Assembly (NCBI GenBank): GCA_018267955.1
Contig: JAFDXL010000002.1
Coordinates: 124,001-188,000 of the forward strand
DNA: 64,000 bases
Origin: Bacteroidota bacterium
GTDB lineage: Bacteria > Bacteroidota > Bacteroidia > Chitinophagales > Chitinophagaceae
Direction: 5' to 3'
Shown here: piece by piece, positions 43,020 through 52,800 of the stretch
Position numbering within the stretch: the stretch's first letter is position 1
How the letters are laid out: every line of letters begins with the position of its first letter
Notes under the pieces: model-generated
Seen by the model: only the letters and a program-made list of their open reading frames with translations
Told to the model about the DNA's origin: nothing
Databases searched by the model: none
Program-made: the position numbers and the translations under genes

Positions 43020-43997
43020 TTAATGTTGTGTTTCTTTAAACTTCTTAACAGCCTCCGTTAGCTTTGGCAATATTTCCAGCGCATCGCCAAGTACGCCGTA
43101 ATCTGCTGCTTTGAAGAAAGGCGCTTCCGGATCTTTGTTTATTACTACAATGGTCTTTGACCCATTCACACCTGCCAGGTGCTGAATAGCACCACTGATA
43201 CCAACTGCTATATACAGGTTTGGACGGATAGTGCCACCTGTCTGGCCCACGTGTTCGTGGTGAGGACGCCAATGTGCATCTGCTACAGGGCGGCTACATG
43301 CTAACGCAGCACCCAATGCATTGGCCAGGTCTTCGAGGTAATGCCAGTTTTCAGGCCCCTTCATACCGCGGCCACCCGATACTACCAGTTCTGCTTCGCT
43401 CAGCGGTACAGCACCGGTAACTTTATTTACTTCTTTTACGGTAACACCAAAATCTTTATCATCAAAAGCAACACTAAGCGTTTCTACGTTCGCGCTGCCC
43501 TCTCCTTTCTTCACTGCGAATGTATTCGGCATCAGGGTGATGACCTTTACATCGCTGGTGATATTTACAAAAGCGAATGCCTTACCGGAGAATACATTTT
43601 TCTTTACGATGAAACCGTTAGACATATCAGGGTGTGCTACTGCACCTGCTACCATGCCGGCTTTGAGCCTTGCAGCTACACGTGGCGCAACAGCCTTACC
43701 TGTAACATCGTGCAGTGCTACGATCACTTTAGCGCCTTCTTTTTCGGCTGCTGTTACCAATGCTTTAGTATAAGCGCGGGCATTCAGATTATCGAGGCGG
43801 GCATCAGCAACATGTAATACTTTATTAGCACCATATTGACCTAATTCTGCCAGGGCTGCATCTGTTATGTTGCCCAGTGCTACCGCAGTAACGGTAGTGC
43901 CCATATTTTGCGCAATACCTGCTGCATATTGTACTGCTTCAAACGTCTTCTTTTTAAAAGAACCTTGTGCGTTTTCTGCTAAAACTATTATTGACAT
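43020..43997 (-). CDS. etfA: Electron transfer flavoprotein alpha subunit
   Basis: A 325-residue cytoplasmic subunit of the ETF heterodimer that accepts electrons from acyl-CoA dehydrogenases. The N-terminal half has the adenine-nucleotide fold (MSIIVLAENAQGSFKKKTFEAVQYAAGIA). The C-terminal FAD-binding half has VVSGGRGMKGPENWHYLEDLANALGAALACSRPV and the signature LYIAVGISGAIQHLAGV, then IVVINKDPEAPFFKAADYGVLGD. The FAD domain is complete. It is transcribed after etfB with an 88-base gap that contains short tandem repeats. The pair points to fatty acid or branched-chain acid oxidation. Confidence 0.95.
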   Translation of the reverse strand: MSIIVLAENAQGSFKKKTFEAVQYAAGIAQNMGTTVTAVALGNITDAALAELGQYGANKVLHVADARLDNLNARAYTKALVTAAEKEGAKVIVALHDVTGKAVAPRVAARLKAGMVAGAVAHPDMSNGFIVKKNVFSGKAFAFVNITSDVKVITLMPNTFAVKKGEGSANVETLSVAFDDKDFGVTVKEVNKVTGAVPLSEAELVVSGGRGMKGPENWHYLEDLANALGAALACSRPVADAHWRPHHEHVGQTGGTIRPNLYIAVGISGAIQHLAGVNGSKTIVVINKDPEAPFFKAADYGVLGDALEILPKLTEAVKKFKETQH

Positions 43998-44004
43998 ATT
44001 TTAT

Positions 44005-44076
44005 AATTCAAAAGTCAAAATTCAAAATTCAAAAAAAACTTCGCGACCCATGACTTATTACTCATGACTCACTACT
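44005..44076. repeat. Two families of 7-bp tandem repeats between etfB and etfA
   Basis: Four 7-mers AATTCAA/AAGTCAA/AATTCAA/AATTCAA (44005-44032) are followed, after a short gap, by CATGACT/TATTACT/CATGACT/CACTACT (44049-44076), which keep a NATNACT-like frame. The 7-bp period is the same, the units are different, and the array lies in the middle of an operon. Confidence 0.75.
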
Positions 44077-44085
44077 TATTGATAC

Positions 44086-44829
44086 TTAGATCACTTTAGC
44101 TTCTGTGTGCAGCAGGTGTACCAGTTCGTCCATATTATCAGGGCTGATCATTTTAACGCCTGATTTTGCCGGTGGCATTTCGTAAGATGCTATTGTGCTC
44201 AGCGGGCTGATTGCTGCAGGGGCAACTACTTTCAATGGTTTGGTACGTGCCGCCATGATACCGCGCATATTAGGGATACGCGCTTCTGCAACACCCTTCT
44301 GGCAAGAGATCACCAGCGGGAAGGAACTTGTATCTGTTTCTTCGCCACCCTCGATCTCGCGCTTAACGGTAGCAATGCTACCCGCAACGTCTATAGATGT
44401 TGCAAAGCCTATATAGTTCATGTCCAGCAATTCTGCCAGCATTGCACCCATTACACCGTTATTGTAATCTATAGATTCTTTACCGCAAAGTACCAGGTCG
44501 TAGTTTTCGCTTTTTGCATATTCCGCGATCTGCGCAGCTACAACATAAGGATCATTGCTATCGGTATCGATGCGGATAGCTTCATCGCCACCGAGGGCTA
44601 ATGCTTTACGGATAACTGGTTCCGCATCTGCCTTACCTACCGTTACCAGGTTCACCGCACTTGCAACGCCCCCTTCCTTTAGCTCTAAAGCACGAACTAA
44701 AGCATACCATTCATCGTAAGGATTGATGATGAACGTAACGCCTTGTGTATTGAAATTGGTATTGTTGTCGCTGAATGCGATCTTGGTAGTAGTGTCAGGC
44801 ACCTGGCTGATACAAACTAATATCTTCAT
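44086..44829 (-). CDS. etfB: Electron transfer flavoprotein beta subunit
   Basis: A 247-residue partner of EtfA; it binds AMP and docks to dehydrogenases. Typical segments are MKILVCISQVPDTTTKIAF, FIINPYDEWYALVRALELKE, DLVLCGKESIDYNNGVMGAMLAELL and the ETF beta signature VKREIEGGEE (about 152-161). The family length (about 245-255) is kept. It is the first gene of the etfBA operon and has a full promoter upstream (-33 TTG and -7 TACTTTTG). Confidence 0.95.
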   Translation of the reverse strand: MKILVCISQVPDTTTKIAFSDNNTNFNTQGVTFIINPYDEWYALVRALELKEGGVASAVNLVTVGKADAEPVIRKALALGGDEAIRIDTDSNDPYVVAAQIAEYAKSENYDLVLCGKESIDYNNGVMGAMLAELLDMNYIGFATSIDVAGSIATVKREIEGGEETDTSSFPLVISCQKGVAEARIPNMRGIMAARTKPLKVVAPAAISPLSTIASYEMPPAKSGVKMISPDNMDELVHLLHTEAKVI

Positions 44830-44879
44830 TAGAACAAGATTTTGATTTTAAGGCCGCTACTTGCAGCCAAACCGGATGG

Positions 44880-44910
44880 CAAAAGTAAGCCAAAAACGGT
44901 GTGCTGCCAA
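44880..44910 (-). promoter_or_regulatory. Complete Bacteroidota promoter of etfBA
   Basis: On the minus strand TTG (44908-44910), a 20-base spacer and TACTTTTG (44880-44887) match the -33/-7 consensus TTG-N19-21-TAnnTTTG, about 50 bases before the etfB start. Confidence 0.8.
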
Positions 44911-44941
44911 TGGTGCCTGTTTATATAATTGGTAAAAAAAG

Positions 44942-44965
44942 AAAAGGAGCCTTACGGCTCCTTTT
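44942..44965. terminator. Terminator after the zinc-ribbon gene
   Basis: A perfect 10-bp stem, AAAAGGAGCC (44942-44951) with GGCTCCTTTT (44956-44965), around TTAC. T's flank both sides; it lies 18 bases past the stop of the minus-strand zinc-ribbon gene. Confidence 0.9.
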
Positions 44966-44983
44966 ATATATTCTAAAATTAGA

Positions 44984-45739
44984 TTATTTCAATCCTACTT
45001 TTTCATTCAGGTCGGTATCTACGAGGATACGTCCGCAGTGTTCGCAAACGATGATCTTCTTATGCTGGCGAATCTCTGACTGGCGCTGTGGAGGGATCAC
45101 GTTAAAGCAACCACCGCAAGAGTCGCGCAGGATAGGCACTACAGCAAGGCCATTGCTATAGCTGTTACGAATGCGTTCGTATGCAGAAAGCAGGCGTGGA
45201 TCTACCTTTGTTTTAGCCTCATCAGATTTTTCTGCCAGGGCCTGTTCTTCTTTTTCAGTTTCGGCGATGATCTTTTCCAGTTCTTTCCTCTTGCCTTTCA
45301 GCACATCTTCCAGGTCTTTGATCTTATCTTCTGTCCTCAGGCGCTGGTTAGCACGTTCTTTCAGTTCGAAGTTAGCATCCTTGATGTGTTTATCATTCAG
45401 CTTTACTTCTAGTTCCTGCAGTTCGGTTTCTTTGTTGATCGCTTCAAACTCGCGGTTGTTCTTTACATTATCCGCTTGTTTTTCGTATTTTTTGATCAGT
45501 GCCTGGGCTTCTTTTTTAGCCTCGGTTTTTTGGTCGATGAAACCGTTGATGCTGGCTACTTCCGCGTCAATGTTCTGAATACGCGTCTGCAAACCTTCGA
45601 TCTCATCTTCCAGGTCTTTCACTTCCATCGGCAGCTCGCCCTTCAGCGTCTTGATCTCATCTATTTTAGAGTCAATTTTTTGCAGCGTCAGGACAGCGGT
45701 CAATTTTTCTTCTATTGAAAAGTCTTTTACAGTAGCCAT
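44984..45739 (-). CDS. Coiled-coil protein with C4 zinc ribbon
   Basis: A 251-residue protein. Residues about 10-185 form a long coiled coil (LTLQKIDSKIDEIKTLKGELPMEVKDLEDEIEGL and following). The C-terminus is a C4 zinc ribbon with CGGCF and CEHCGRIL (two CxxC pairs) in residues about 205-250. The family (C4-type zinc ribbon, related to CdsZ) is widespread and poorly defined; a role with nucleic acid or in translation has been suggested for relatives. It starts at an ATG overlapping the TGA of the Nif3 gene, which indicates coupling. The pair forms a two-gene operon. Confidence 0.85.
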   Translation of the reverse strand: MATVKDFSIEEKLTAVLTLQKIDSKIDEIKTLKGELPMEVKDLEDEIEGLQTRIQNIDAEVASINGFIDQKTEAKKEAQALIKKYEKQADNVKNNREFEAINKETELQELEVKLNDKHIKDANFELKERANQRLRTEDKIKDLEDVLKGKRKELEKIIAETEKEEQALAEKSDEAKTKVDPRLLSAYERIRNSYSNGLAVVPILRDSCGGCFNVIPPQRQSEIRQHKKIIVCEHCGRILVDTDLNEKVGLK

Positions 45740-46848
45740 CAGTAAAAATATTTTACAGGATTGGTATTAATATTTGATACAAGGACGGCAAAATTAGGAA
45801 ATTTTTTGTTAAGTAAGTCCCTGAATATTTCTACCGTAAACTGTTCGCTTTCAAAATGGCCAATATCGGCAATAATGATCTTCCCTTCGGCATCGAAGAA
45901 CTGGTGGTATTTGAAATCGCCCGTAATGAATACGTCTGCCCCCGCACTAATCGCATTCTTTAGCAGGAAACTACCCGCGCCGCCGCAAATGGCAACTTTA
46001 GATATGGTATTTTTTACTAATTCTGTATGCCGGATACAAGATACATTCATTTTTTCCTTAACATAACCTAAAAACCTACCGGCCTCTATAGGCTCAGGTA
46101 GCAAGCCTATCATTCCCGCACCGGTTTCCTGGTTGGGGTTCTGGAGCGCAACTACCTCATAGGCTATTTCCTCGTAAGGATGATGCTCAAAAAGCGCACT
46201 CAGTACCTTTCTTTCCAGGTGCTTTTCAATCAAAACCTCCAGTTTTATTTCCTCGACTGATTCCCGGGAGCCTCCCGGCTTGCCGATAGCAGGGTCTGCT
46301 TCCTCATTTGGCTTAAAGGTACCGGTGCCCGAAAGGTTGAAGCTGCATTCTGTATAATTGCCCAGTGAGCCTGCACCAGCCGCGAACAAGGCATCCCTAA
46401 CTTTTGAGGCTGCATCGTGCGGTACAGTAGTGTATAATTTGAACAGGTTTCCTGTAATAGGAGCCAAAATCCTGGTTTGCTGAAGGCCCAGCTTTTCGGC
46501 GATTTTGGCATTCACACCGTTATATATATTATCCAGGTTGGTATGCGCCGCATAGATATTAATATCGTTCTTAATAGCTCGCTGCACGATCCGCTCTACG
46601 TAATTGCGACCGGATATACGCTTGAGCCCCGAAAACAGCAGGGGGTGATGGGCGATGATCATATTTGCACCAGCAGCAATCGCTTCCTCTATCACTGCTT
46701 CTGTCACATCCAGCGTCAATAATGCCTTAGTTACCGTTGCAGAAAGATCGCCCACCTGGAGGCCGCTATTATCGTAGCTTTCCTGCAGGCCGGCCGGCGC
46801 GAATGATTCTATTGTTTCTATAATATCTTTTACCAGTATAGCAGACAT
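45739..46848 (-). CDS. Nif3-like dinuclear metal centre protein
   Basis: A 369-residue member of the Nif3/YqfO family. It keeps the metal-binding landmarks AHHPLLFSGLKRI, YAAHTNLDNIYNGVNAKIAEKLGL and, near the C-terminus, FITGDFKYHQFFDAEGKIIIADIGHFESEQF, where His and Glu ligands lie. Between about residues 120 and 250 is the extra PII-like insert of long (YqfO-type) members. It was long annotated as GTP cyclohydrolase I type 2, but its function is unsettled. It shares one base with the start of the zinc-ribbon gene. A TATTTTTG promoter lies upstream, back-to-back with the promoter of the His-rich gene. Confidence 0.9.
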   Translation of the reverse strand: MSAILVKDIIETIESFAPAGLQESYDNSGLQVGDLSATVTKALLTLDVTEAVIEEAIAAGANMIIAHHPLLFSGLKRISGRNYVERIVQRAIKNDINIYAAHTNLDNIYNGVNAKIAEKLGLQQTRILAPITGNLFKLYTTVPHDAASKVRDALFAAGAGSLGNYTECSFNLSGTGTFKPNEEADPAIGKPGGSRESVEEIKLEVLIEKHLERKVLSALFEHHPYEEIAYEVVALQNPNQETGAGMIGLLPEPIEAGRFLGYVKEKMNVSCIRHTELVKNTISKVAICGGAGSFLLKNAISAGADVFITGDFKYHQFFDAEGKIIIADIGHFESEQFTVEIFRDLLNKKFPNFAVLVSNINTNPVKYFY

Positions 46849-46863
46849 AGCTGTGTTTGTTTA

Positions 46864-46871
46864 CAAAAATA
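46864..46871 (-). promoter_or_regulatory. -7 promoter element of the Nif3 operon
   Basis: Minus-strand TATTTTTG lies 15 bases before the ATG at 46848. Confidence 0.55.
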
Positions 46872-46950
46872 GCATTGTATAGGCGAGAAATTTGTGCCAT
46901 ACGGGTATATATTATGGGAACATTTAACAGTTCCTTCCACGAAACTCGTA

Positions 46951-46958
46951 TAACTTTG
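46951..46958 (+). promoter_or_regulatory. -7 promoter element of the metal efflux operon
   Basis: TAACTTTG lies 15 bases before the ATG at 46974 and excludes the longer frame starting at 46857. Confidence 0.65.
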
Positions 46959-46973
46959 CGGGCGACGCATAAA

Positions 46974-47366
46974 ATGCCCCGTTATATAAAATACATATCA
47001 CGTCTTCTTGGGTTATTCCTCACCCTCAATGTCTTTGTGCTGACCGTACATGCTGATGATATGGATGACTGTGATTATGATTTTGATATTTCCCTAACCC
47101 AGACCGTTATTCACGTTCACCATAAGGAAATAAAAGACCTGGAGCATGCTCCCCTGCAAACCCGCGTATCGCAAGACCATAAGCACCCGAAAAAGTATCA
47201 GTCTGTTAAGCATATTTCCTTTAAAGTAGTAGTACCGGTTGCTCTGAAGCTACAACATCCTGTTGTGCCTGACCAGGCAGTGCGCAAACCGGTAATACCC
47301 AAGAATTACGAGTATCTCTTTTGCCGGGAAATAAATCCACCTCCTCCCAAACAGTTTATTGCTTAA
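46974..47366 (+). CDS. Small His-rich secreted protein leading the metal efflux operon
   Basis: A 130-residue protein from the ATG at 46974; the frame continues upstream for 39 codons but a promoter lies between. A signal peptide (ISRLLGLFLTLNVFVLTVHA) precedes a mature part with clusters of acidic residues (DDMDDCDYDFD) and many His (VIHVHHKEIKDLEH, SQDHKHPKK) and a Pro-rich end (NPPPPKQFIA). It is not a named family to me. Its place before a TolC-MFP-RND set, and its potential metal-binding residues, suggest a periplasmic metal-binding helper, but this is inference. Confidence 0.7.
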   Translation: MPRYIKYISRLLGLFLTLNVFVLTVHADDMDDCDYDFDISLTQTVIHVHHKEIKDLEHAPLQTRVSQDHKHPKKYQSVKHISFKVVVPVALKLQHPVVPDQAVRKPVIPKNYEYLFCREINPPPPKQFIA

Positions 47367-47440
47367 TGCAATAATACCGCCGATGAACGACGGTAAATGT
47401 TCTCTTTAGATTAACTTAGTACACATTAAACAATAGAAGC

Positions 47441-48742
47441 ATGTTAAAAAAAATGCTTACACGTAGCGTATATCTATGCTACTGTATATGCATCCTGCAA
47501 CCGGCAATATCACGAGCTCAAACAGAACAAACAGATACACTAGCCCTTGATATACAGCAGGTGGAGAAATTATTTATGGACAAAAACCTGGAGCTGGTAG
47601 CCAGGCAATACGGCATTGAAGCCGATAAAGCACTGATACAGCAGGCCAAGCTCTGGAACAACCCCATACTGAACACAGACCAGAATGTATATAGCAATAA
47701 CAAATGGTTTGAGCATGGTACCGACCCGGTAACAAATAACCCATATGGGCAATATTATGTGCAGCTGCAGCAACTGATACAAACAGCAGGCAAACGCGGC
47801 AAACAAATAAAGCTAGCCCGTACCAACGCCGAAATAAGCGAGTGGGAATTTAAAGACCTGATGCGCAACCTGCGTTATGAATTGCATATTGATTTTTATA
47901 CGCTGGCGCAGACCATTGCCGCACAGGATCTCTATAACAAAGAACTGGAGCAGATCAATAAACTGATGACGGGGATGACTGCCGAGTATAACCTGGGCAA
48001 TATCTCTAAAAAAGACCTGCTGCGTGTACAGGCACTGCAGATAGGCCTGCAACAGGATGCTACCGAAAATGGCAAAAAACTGGATGACACCCAGGCAGAA
48101 CTGAAATCAATGCTGCAACTAAGCGGGAATGTGGTAATAAAGCCACTACTTGGCAACCTGACGCTGCCACAACTGCCGGGAATGAATATGAACGATATGA
48201 TGGATATGGCGAAAGCTAATAACAGTACCTACCACCTGGAGCAATTGCAGGTGAAGTATAAACAGCAAAGCCTTGCCTATCAGAAAGCTCTTGCCGTGCC
48301 CGATGTGACCCTTGGGCCAAACTTTGACAAAAACAGTAACTACACGCCCAACTACGTGGGACTGGGCATTTCTTTACCGTTGCCTGTATTTGACAGGAAC
48401 CAGGGTAATATCAAAGCGGCACGCTGGCAGCTAAAAGCTGAAGAAGCCACTATGCAGCTAGCAGAAGTGGAGCTGAGCAATAACGTAGTCAGCGCTTACA
48501 ACAAGCTAAAGAATACTTTACAACTGAACGCTAATATCCCATCGGGCTTTTATGAAGACTATGGAACCTTATTCAATAAGGTAGTGCAGAGCTATCGCGA
48601 TCGCCAAATAAGTATGGTAGAGTTTATAGACTACTTCGATACTTATAAGGATGCGATGCAGAAGCAAACCCAACAGCTGTTGAACGTACAGCTTGCCAAA
48701 GATGAATTGAATACACAAATAGGAACAGACATCGTACAGTAA
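47441..48742 (+). CDS. TolC-like outer-membrane factor of a CzcCBA-type efflux pump
   Basis: A 433-residue outer-membrane channel component. A signal peptide ends near SRA, followed by two outer-membrane efflux protein repeats. The first has LFMDKNLELVARQYGIEADKALIQQAKLWNNPILN and long helical parts, with a second repeat around MAKANNSTYHLEQLQVKYKQQSLAYQKALAVPDVTLG. It exports the substrate brought by the RND pump through the outer membrane. Its 75-base distance to the small His-rich gene and 33-base gap to the next gene show one operon. The CzcC/CusC type fits the neighbours. Confidence 0.9.
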   Translation: MLKKMLTRSVYLCYCICILQPAISRAQTEQTDTLALDIQQVEKLFMDKNLELVARQYGIEADKALIQQAKLWNNPILNTDQNVYSNNKWFEHGTDPVTNNPYGQYYVQLQQLIQTAGKRGKQIKLARTNAEISEWEFKDLMRNLRYELHIDFYTLAQTIAAQDLYNKELEQINKLMTGMTAEYNLGNISKKDLLRVQALQIGLQQDATENGKKLDDTQAELKSMLQLSGNVVIKPLLGNLTLPQLPGMNMNDMMDMAKANNSTYHLEQLQVKYKQQSLAYQKALAVPDVTLGPNFDKNSNYTPNYVGLGISLPLPVFDRNQGNIKAARWQLKAEEATMQLAEVELSNNVVSAYNKLKNTLQLNANIPSGFYEDYGTLFNKVVQSYRDRQISMVEFIDYFDTYKDAMQKQTQQLLNVQLAKDELNTQIGTDIVQ

Positions 48743-48775
48743 CCGTATTAAAAACACTTCGAAAGAATAACGATA

Positions 48776-49870
48776 ATGAAAAAGACCATCATACTGTCAT
48801 TTGTGGCGCTATCGGCCCTTAGCGGCTGCAGTCACAAACAGGAGCAAAAGACAGAAGATACAAAATTTGTGCTGAGCGATTCTATGCAGCGCATGATAAA
48901 AATAGACACTGCCAGCAATTGTGACGTTGACAATGAATTGTCATTGAGCGGTGAAGTAGGCTACAATGAAAACAACCTGGTGAAGGTTTTTCCCCGGAGC
49001 AGCGGCGTGGTAATAGACACCAAAGTATCGCTGGGTGATAAAGTAAGCGAGGGACAGGTATTGGCTGTCATCAGAAGCTCGGACATTGCAGGCGACTATA
49101 GCGACCTGAATAGTGCCGAGGCAGACCTTGCAATAGCCAAGCGCCAGATGGACAACGCAGCATCGCTGTACAAAAACGGCATCAGCAGCGAACGTGAGTA
49201 CACGGAGGCTAAACAGAATTATGAGAAAGCCCTCGCCGTTAAACACAAAGTACAGTCTGTGATCAATATCAACGGTGGCGGATCTGCCAGCAAAGACGGC
49301 CAATATATCCTGCGCAGCCCTATCAATGGATATGTGGTAGAGAAAAAGATTAGCACAGGATCTTTCATCCGCTCTGATGCCGGCGACAATCTTTTCACTA
49401 TATCTGATCTGAAAAACGTTTGGGTGAATGCGAATGTGTATGAAGCTGACATTCCAAAGGTAAAGGAAGGCTATAACGTAACCGTAGTACCATTGGCCTA
49501 CCCCGACAAAAGACTAACAGGCAAGATCGAAAAAGTGAGCCAGGTACTGGACCCTACCAGCAAGGCAATGCAGGTAAGAGTAATACTTGATAACAAGGAT
49601 ATGCTGTTGAAGCCGGATATGTTTGCCAAAGTAATAGTAACGAACGATGAAGGCACGAAAGCTACCTGTATCCCTACGGCTGCCGTGATATCTCAGGACG
49701 AAAAAAATTACATAGTACTGTACAACAGCAATAGTGATCTGCGAATACAGGAAATAACCATTTTAAAAACCGTTGGTGATAAAACATTCATTTCAAACGG
49801 GCTTAATCCCGGTCAGAAAATGATCACCCAAAACCAGCTACTGATATTTAACCAGTTGCTGAACGAATAA
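48776..49870 (+). CDS. Periplasmic adaptor (membrane fusion protein) of the efflux pump
   Basis: A 364-residue lipoprotein. The signal ends with the lipobox LSGC (ILSFVALSALSGCSHK). It has the usual adaptor order: a barrel-sandwich start (VFPRSSGVVIDTKVSLGDKVSEGQVLAVIRS), a helical hairpin (about 100-165), then the lipoyl half (LRSPINGYVVEKKISTGSFI) and the beta-barrel and membrane-proximal part (VWVNANVYEADIPKVKEGYNVTVV). It bridges RND pump and outer-membrane channel. CusB/CzcB type by position. Confidence 0.92.
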   Translation: MKKTIILSFVALSALSGCSHKQEQKTEDTKFVLSDSMQRMIKIDTASNCDVDNELSLSGEVGYNENNLVKVFPRSSGVVIDTKVSLGDKVSEGQVLAVIRSSDIAGDYSDLNSAEADLAIAKRQMDNAASLYKNGISSEREYTEAKQNYEKALAVKHKVQSVININGGGSASKDGQYILRSPINGYVVEKKISTGSFIRSDAGDNLFTISDLKNVWVNANVYEADIPKVKEGYNVTVVPLAYPDKRLTGKIEKVSQVLDPTSKAMQVRVILDNKDMLLKPDMFAKVIVTNDEGTKATCIPTAAVISQDEKNYIVLYNSNSDLRIQEITILKTVGDKTFISNGLNPGQKMITQNQLLIFNQLLNE

Positions 49871-49895
49871 TCTTTTTTTACCGCCAACCTCTTTC

Positions 49896-52800
49896 ATGAA
49901 TAAGTTCATTAAACAGATCATCTATTTTTCGCTTCGCCACAGGTATCTTGTATTCTTCCTTACAGCAGTGCTTGCCGTTATTGGTTTTGTAAGCTATAAA
50001 AACACGCCCATCGAAACCTTTCCGGATGTAACAAATACGCAGATCATCATCATTGCACAATGGCCGGGCCGAAGCGCAGAAGAGGTTGAGAAGTTTGTGT
50101 CCATACCGTTAGAGACCGCCCTTAACTCTGTGCAGGCGAAGACCTCGCTAAGGTCCACCTCTTCCTTTGGCCTTAGCTATATACGCATCATCTTTGACGA
50201 CAATATAGACGACGCCTTTGCGCGTCAGCAGGTATTGAGCAGGCTAGGCAATGCAGACCTGCCCGAAGGTGTGAAGCCCGATGTGCAGCCACCTTACGGG
50301 CCTACCGGTGAGATATTCCGCTATACATTACATAGCAATATCAAAGACATTCGTGAACTGACCACGATACAAAACTGGGTATTGGACAGGCAGTTCAAAT
50401 CGATACCTGGTGTAGCGGACGTGAATAGTTTTGGCGGCGAAGAAAAGATATACGAGATAAGCATTGACCCCAGTCAGCTCAATAAATATGGGCTCACCTC
50501 CCTGGATGTGTACAATGCTGTAACCAAAAGCAATATAAACGTGGGCGGCGATGTGCTGGAAAGAAATGGCCAGGCCTATGTGGTGCGGGGTATCGGTATC
50601 CTGAACAATATATCAGAGATAGAGAATATCATCATCACCAAAATAAATAACCTGCCGATACTTGTAAGGCAGGTAGGTAAAGTGCGGGAAGCCGGGAAGC
50701 CAAGGCTTGGCTGGGTATCGCGAGACGATGAGAATGATGTGATAGAAGGTATAGTGGTGATGCGCAAAGGTGAGAACCCGGCCGAAGTGCTGAAACGCAT
50801 CAACGAGAAAGTACAGGATCTGAACGAAAACGTATTACCGAAGGGAGTTCGGATAGACACCTTCTATGACCGTACCGTGCTAATGACCTATGCTACGCAT
50901 ACAGTAATACACAACCTGATAGAAGGCATTATACTGGTAACGGTGATCGTGCTGATATTCATGGCAGACTGGCGCACTACATTAACGGTGGGCCTTATTG
51001 TACCGCTGGCGCTGCTATTTGCGTTTATGCTCATGCGCATCAAAGGCATGTCTGCCAACCTGCTATCGATGGGTGCAGTAGATTTTGGTATTATCATAGA
51101 TGGTGCGGTGGTGATGGTCGAGGGTATATTTGTAGCACTGGACCACCGGGCGAAAGAAGTAGGCATGGAGAAATTCAACAAGCTATCGAAAATGAGCTTG
51201 TTTAAAAATGTAGGTACGGAGATGGGTAAAGCCATATTCTTCTCCAAGCTCATCATCCTTACCTGCCTGATACCCATATTTGCCTTTCAGAAAGTGGAAG
51301 GTAAAATGTTCTCGCCGCTGGCGTACACACTTGGGTTTGCACTGCTGGGAGCATTGCTGTATACCCTCACATTCGTGCCCGCTTTATCGAGCGTACTACT
51401 GAAGAAAAATGTACGTGAAAAGCATAATGTAGTAGTCCTGTTTTTTGAAAAATATATAGGGCGCGCATTTCGCTGGGTCTATACGCATCAGAAAATAAGT
51501 TTGCTCACTGCGGTTGCGATCATGATCGTGACCTTCTTCTCCGCAAAATTCCTGGGTACCGAATTTCTACCACAATTGGATGAAGGCGCGTTGTGGGTAG
51601 AAAGCGAATTGCCTATGAGCGTGAGCCTGCCACAGGCCAAACAGGTAAGCGATAAAATGATTGCCATCATCAGGCAATTCCCGGAAGTGAAGCAAACCCT
51701 GTCTCAAATAGGGCGTACCAATGATGGTACGGACCCCAAAGGTTTCTTCAACGTGCAGATACAGGTAGACCTGAAGCCAAAAGAAGAGTGGAAGAGAAAG
51801 GTCACAGAAGACGAGTTGATAGACCAGATGGATGCGCAACTGCGCAAGATACCGGGCATCGTACTCAACTACTCGCAGCCGATACGCGATAACGTGGAAG
51901 AAGCTGTAGCGGGTGTAAATGCCGCACTTGCTGTAAAAATATTCGGGCCAAACTTTCAGCAGCTGGACTCTATGGCACGTGTTGTAAAAGGAGTGCTGAA
52001 AAATGTAAGAGGTATTGAAGACCTTGGCATCCTGCGCAACCTGGGACAGCCTGAATTTCATATAGAGCTGGACCAGCAAAAAATGGCCATGTATGGTGTA
52101 AACATAGCGGATGCCAACGCAGTGATAGAAATGGCATTGGGAGGTAAGGCTGCAACACAACTATACGAAGGTGAACGCAAATTTGACATCCGCATCAGGT
52201 ACGATAAGGAGTTCCGCAATACTCAGAATAAGATAGAACAACTTCGGGTACCTACACAAGACGGCAGTAAAATACCTATCAGCGAGATAGCTACTATAAG
52301 AACGCTTACCGGGCCGGCATTTATATTCCGGGATAATAACCTTCGGTATATAGCCGTAAAATTCTCGATACGCGAACGCGACCTTGGAAGTACCATTGCC
52401 GAAGCGCAACAAAAAGTGAACAAAGTGCTGCAAATGCCCAAAGGCTATAAGATGACCTGGAATGGTGAATTTGAGAACCAGCAGAGAGCAACCGGGACGC
52501 TCACGCGCGTGGTGCCGCTTTGCTTGCTGGGTATATTCCTGATATTATTCATCACATTTGGCAATGTAAAAGATGCTACGCTTACCATTATGAATGTGCC
52601 ATTTGCACTAATAGGAGGTATATTGGCATTGCACATCACACGAATGAACTTCAGCATCAGTGCCGGTATCGGTTTCATTGCTTTATTTGGTGTATGTATA
52701 CAAAACGGTGTGATCCTGATAAGTGTATTCCGTAAAAACCTGGAGGCGAAAATGCCTATTGATAAGGCCATTGAAGAAGGAGTTATATCGCGTATACGGC

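Noticed and set aside
51567-52160. A 197-residue minus-strand frame inside the RND pump gene.
   Set aside because: It overlaps a complete, conserved coding region and its translation has no domain.
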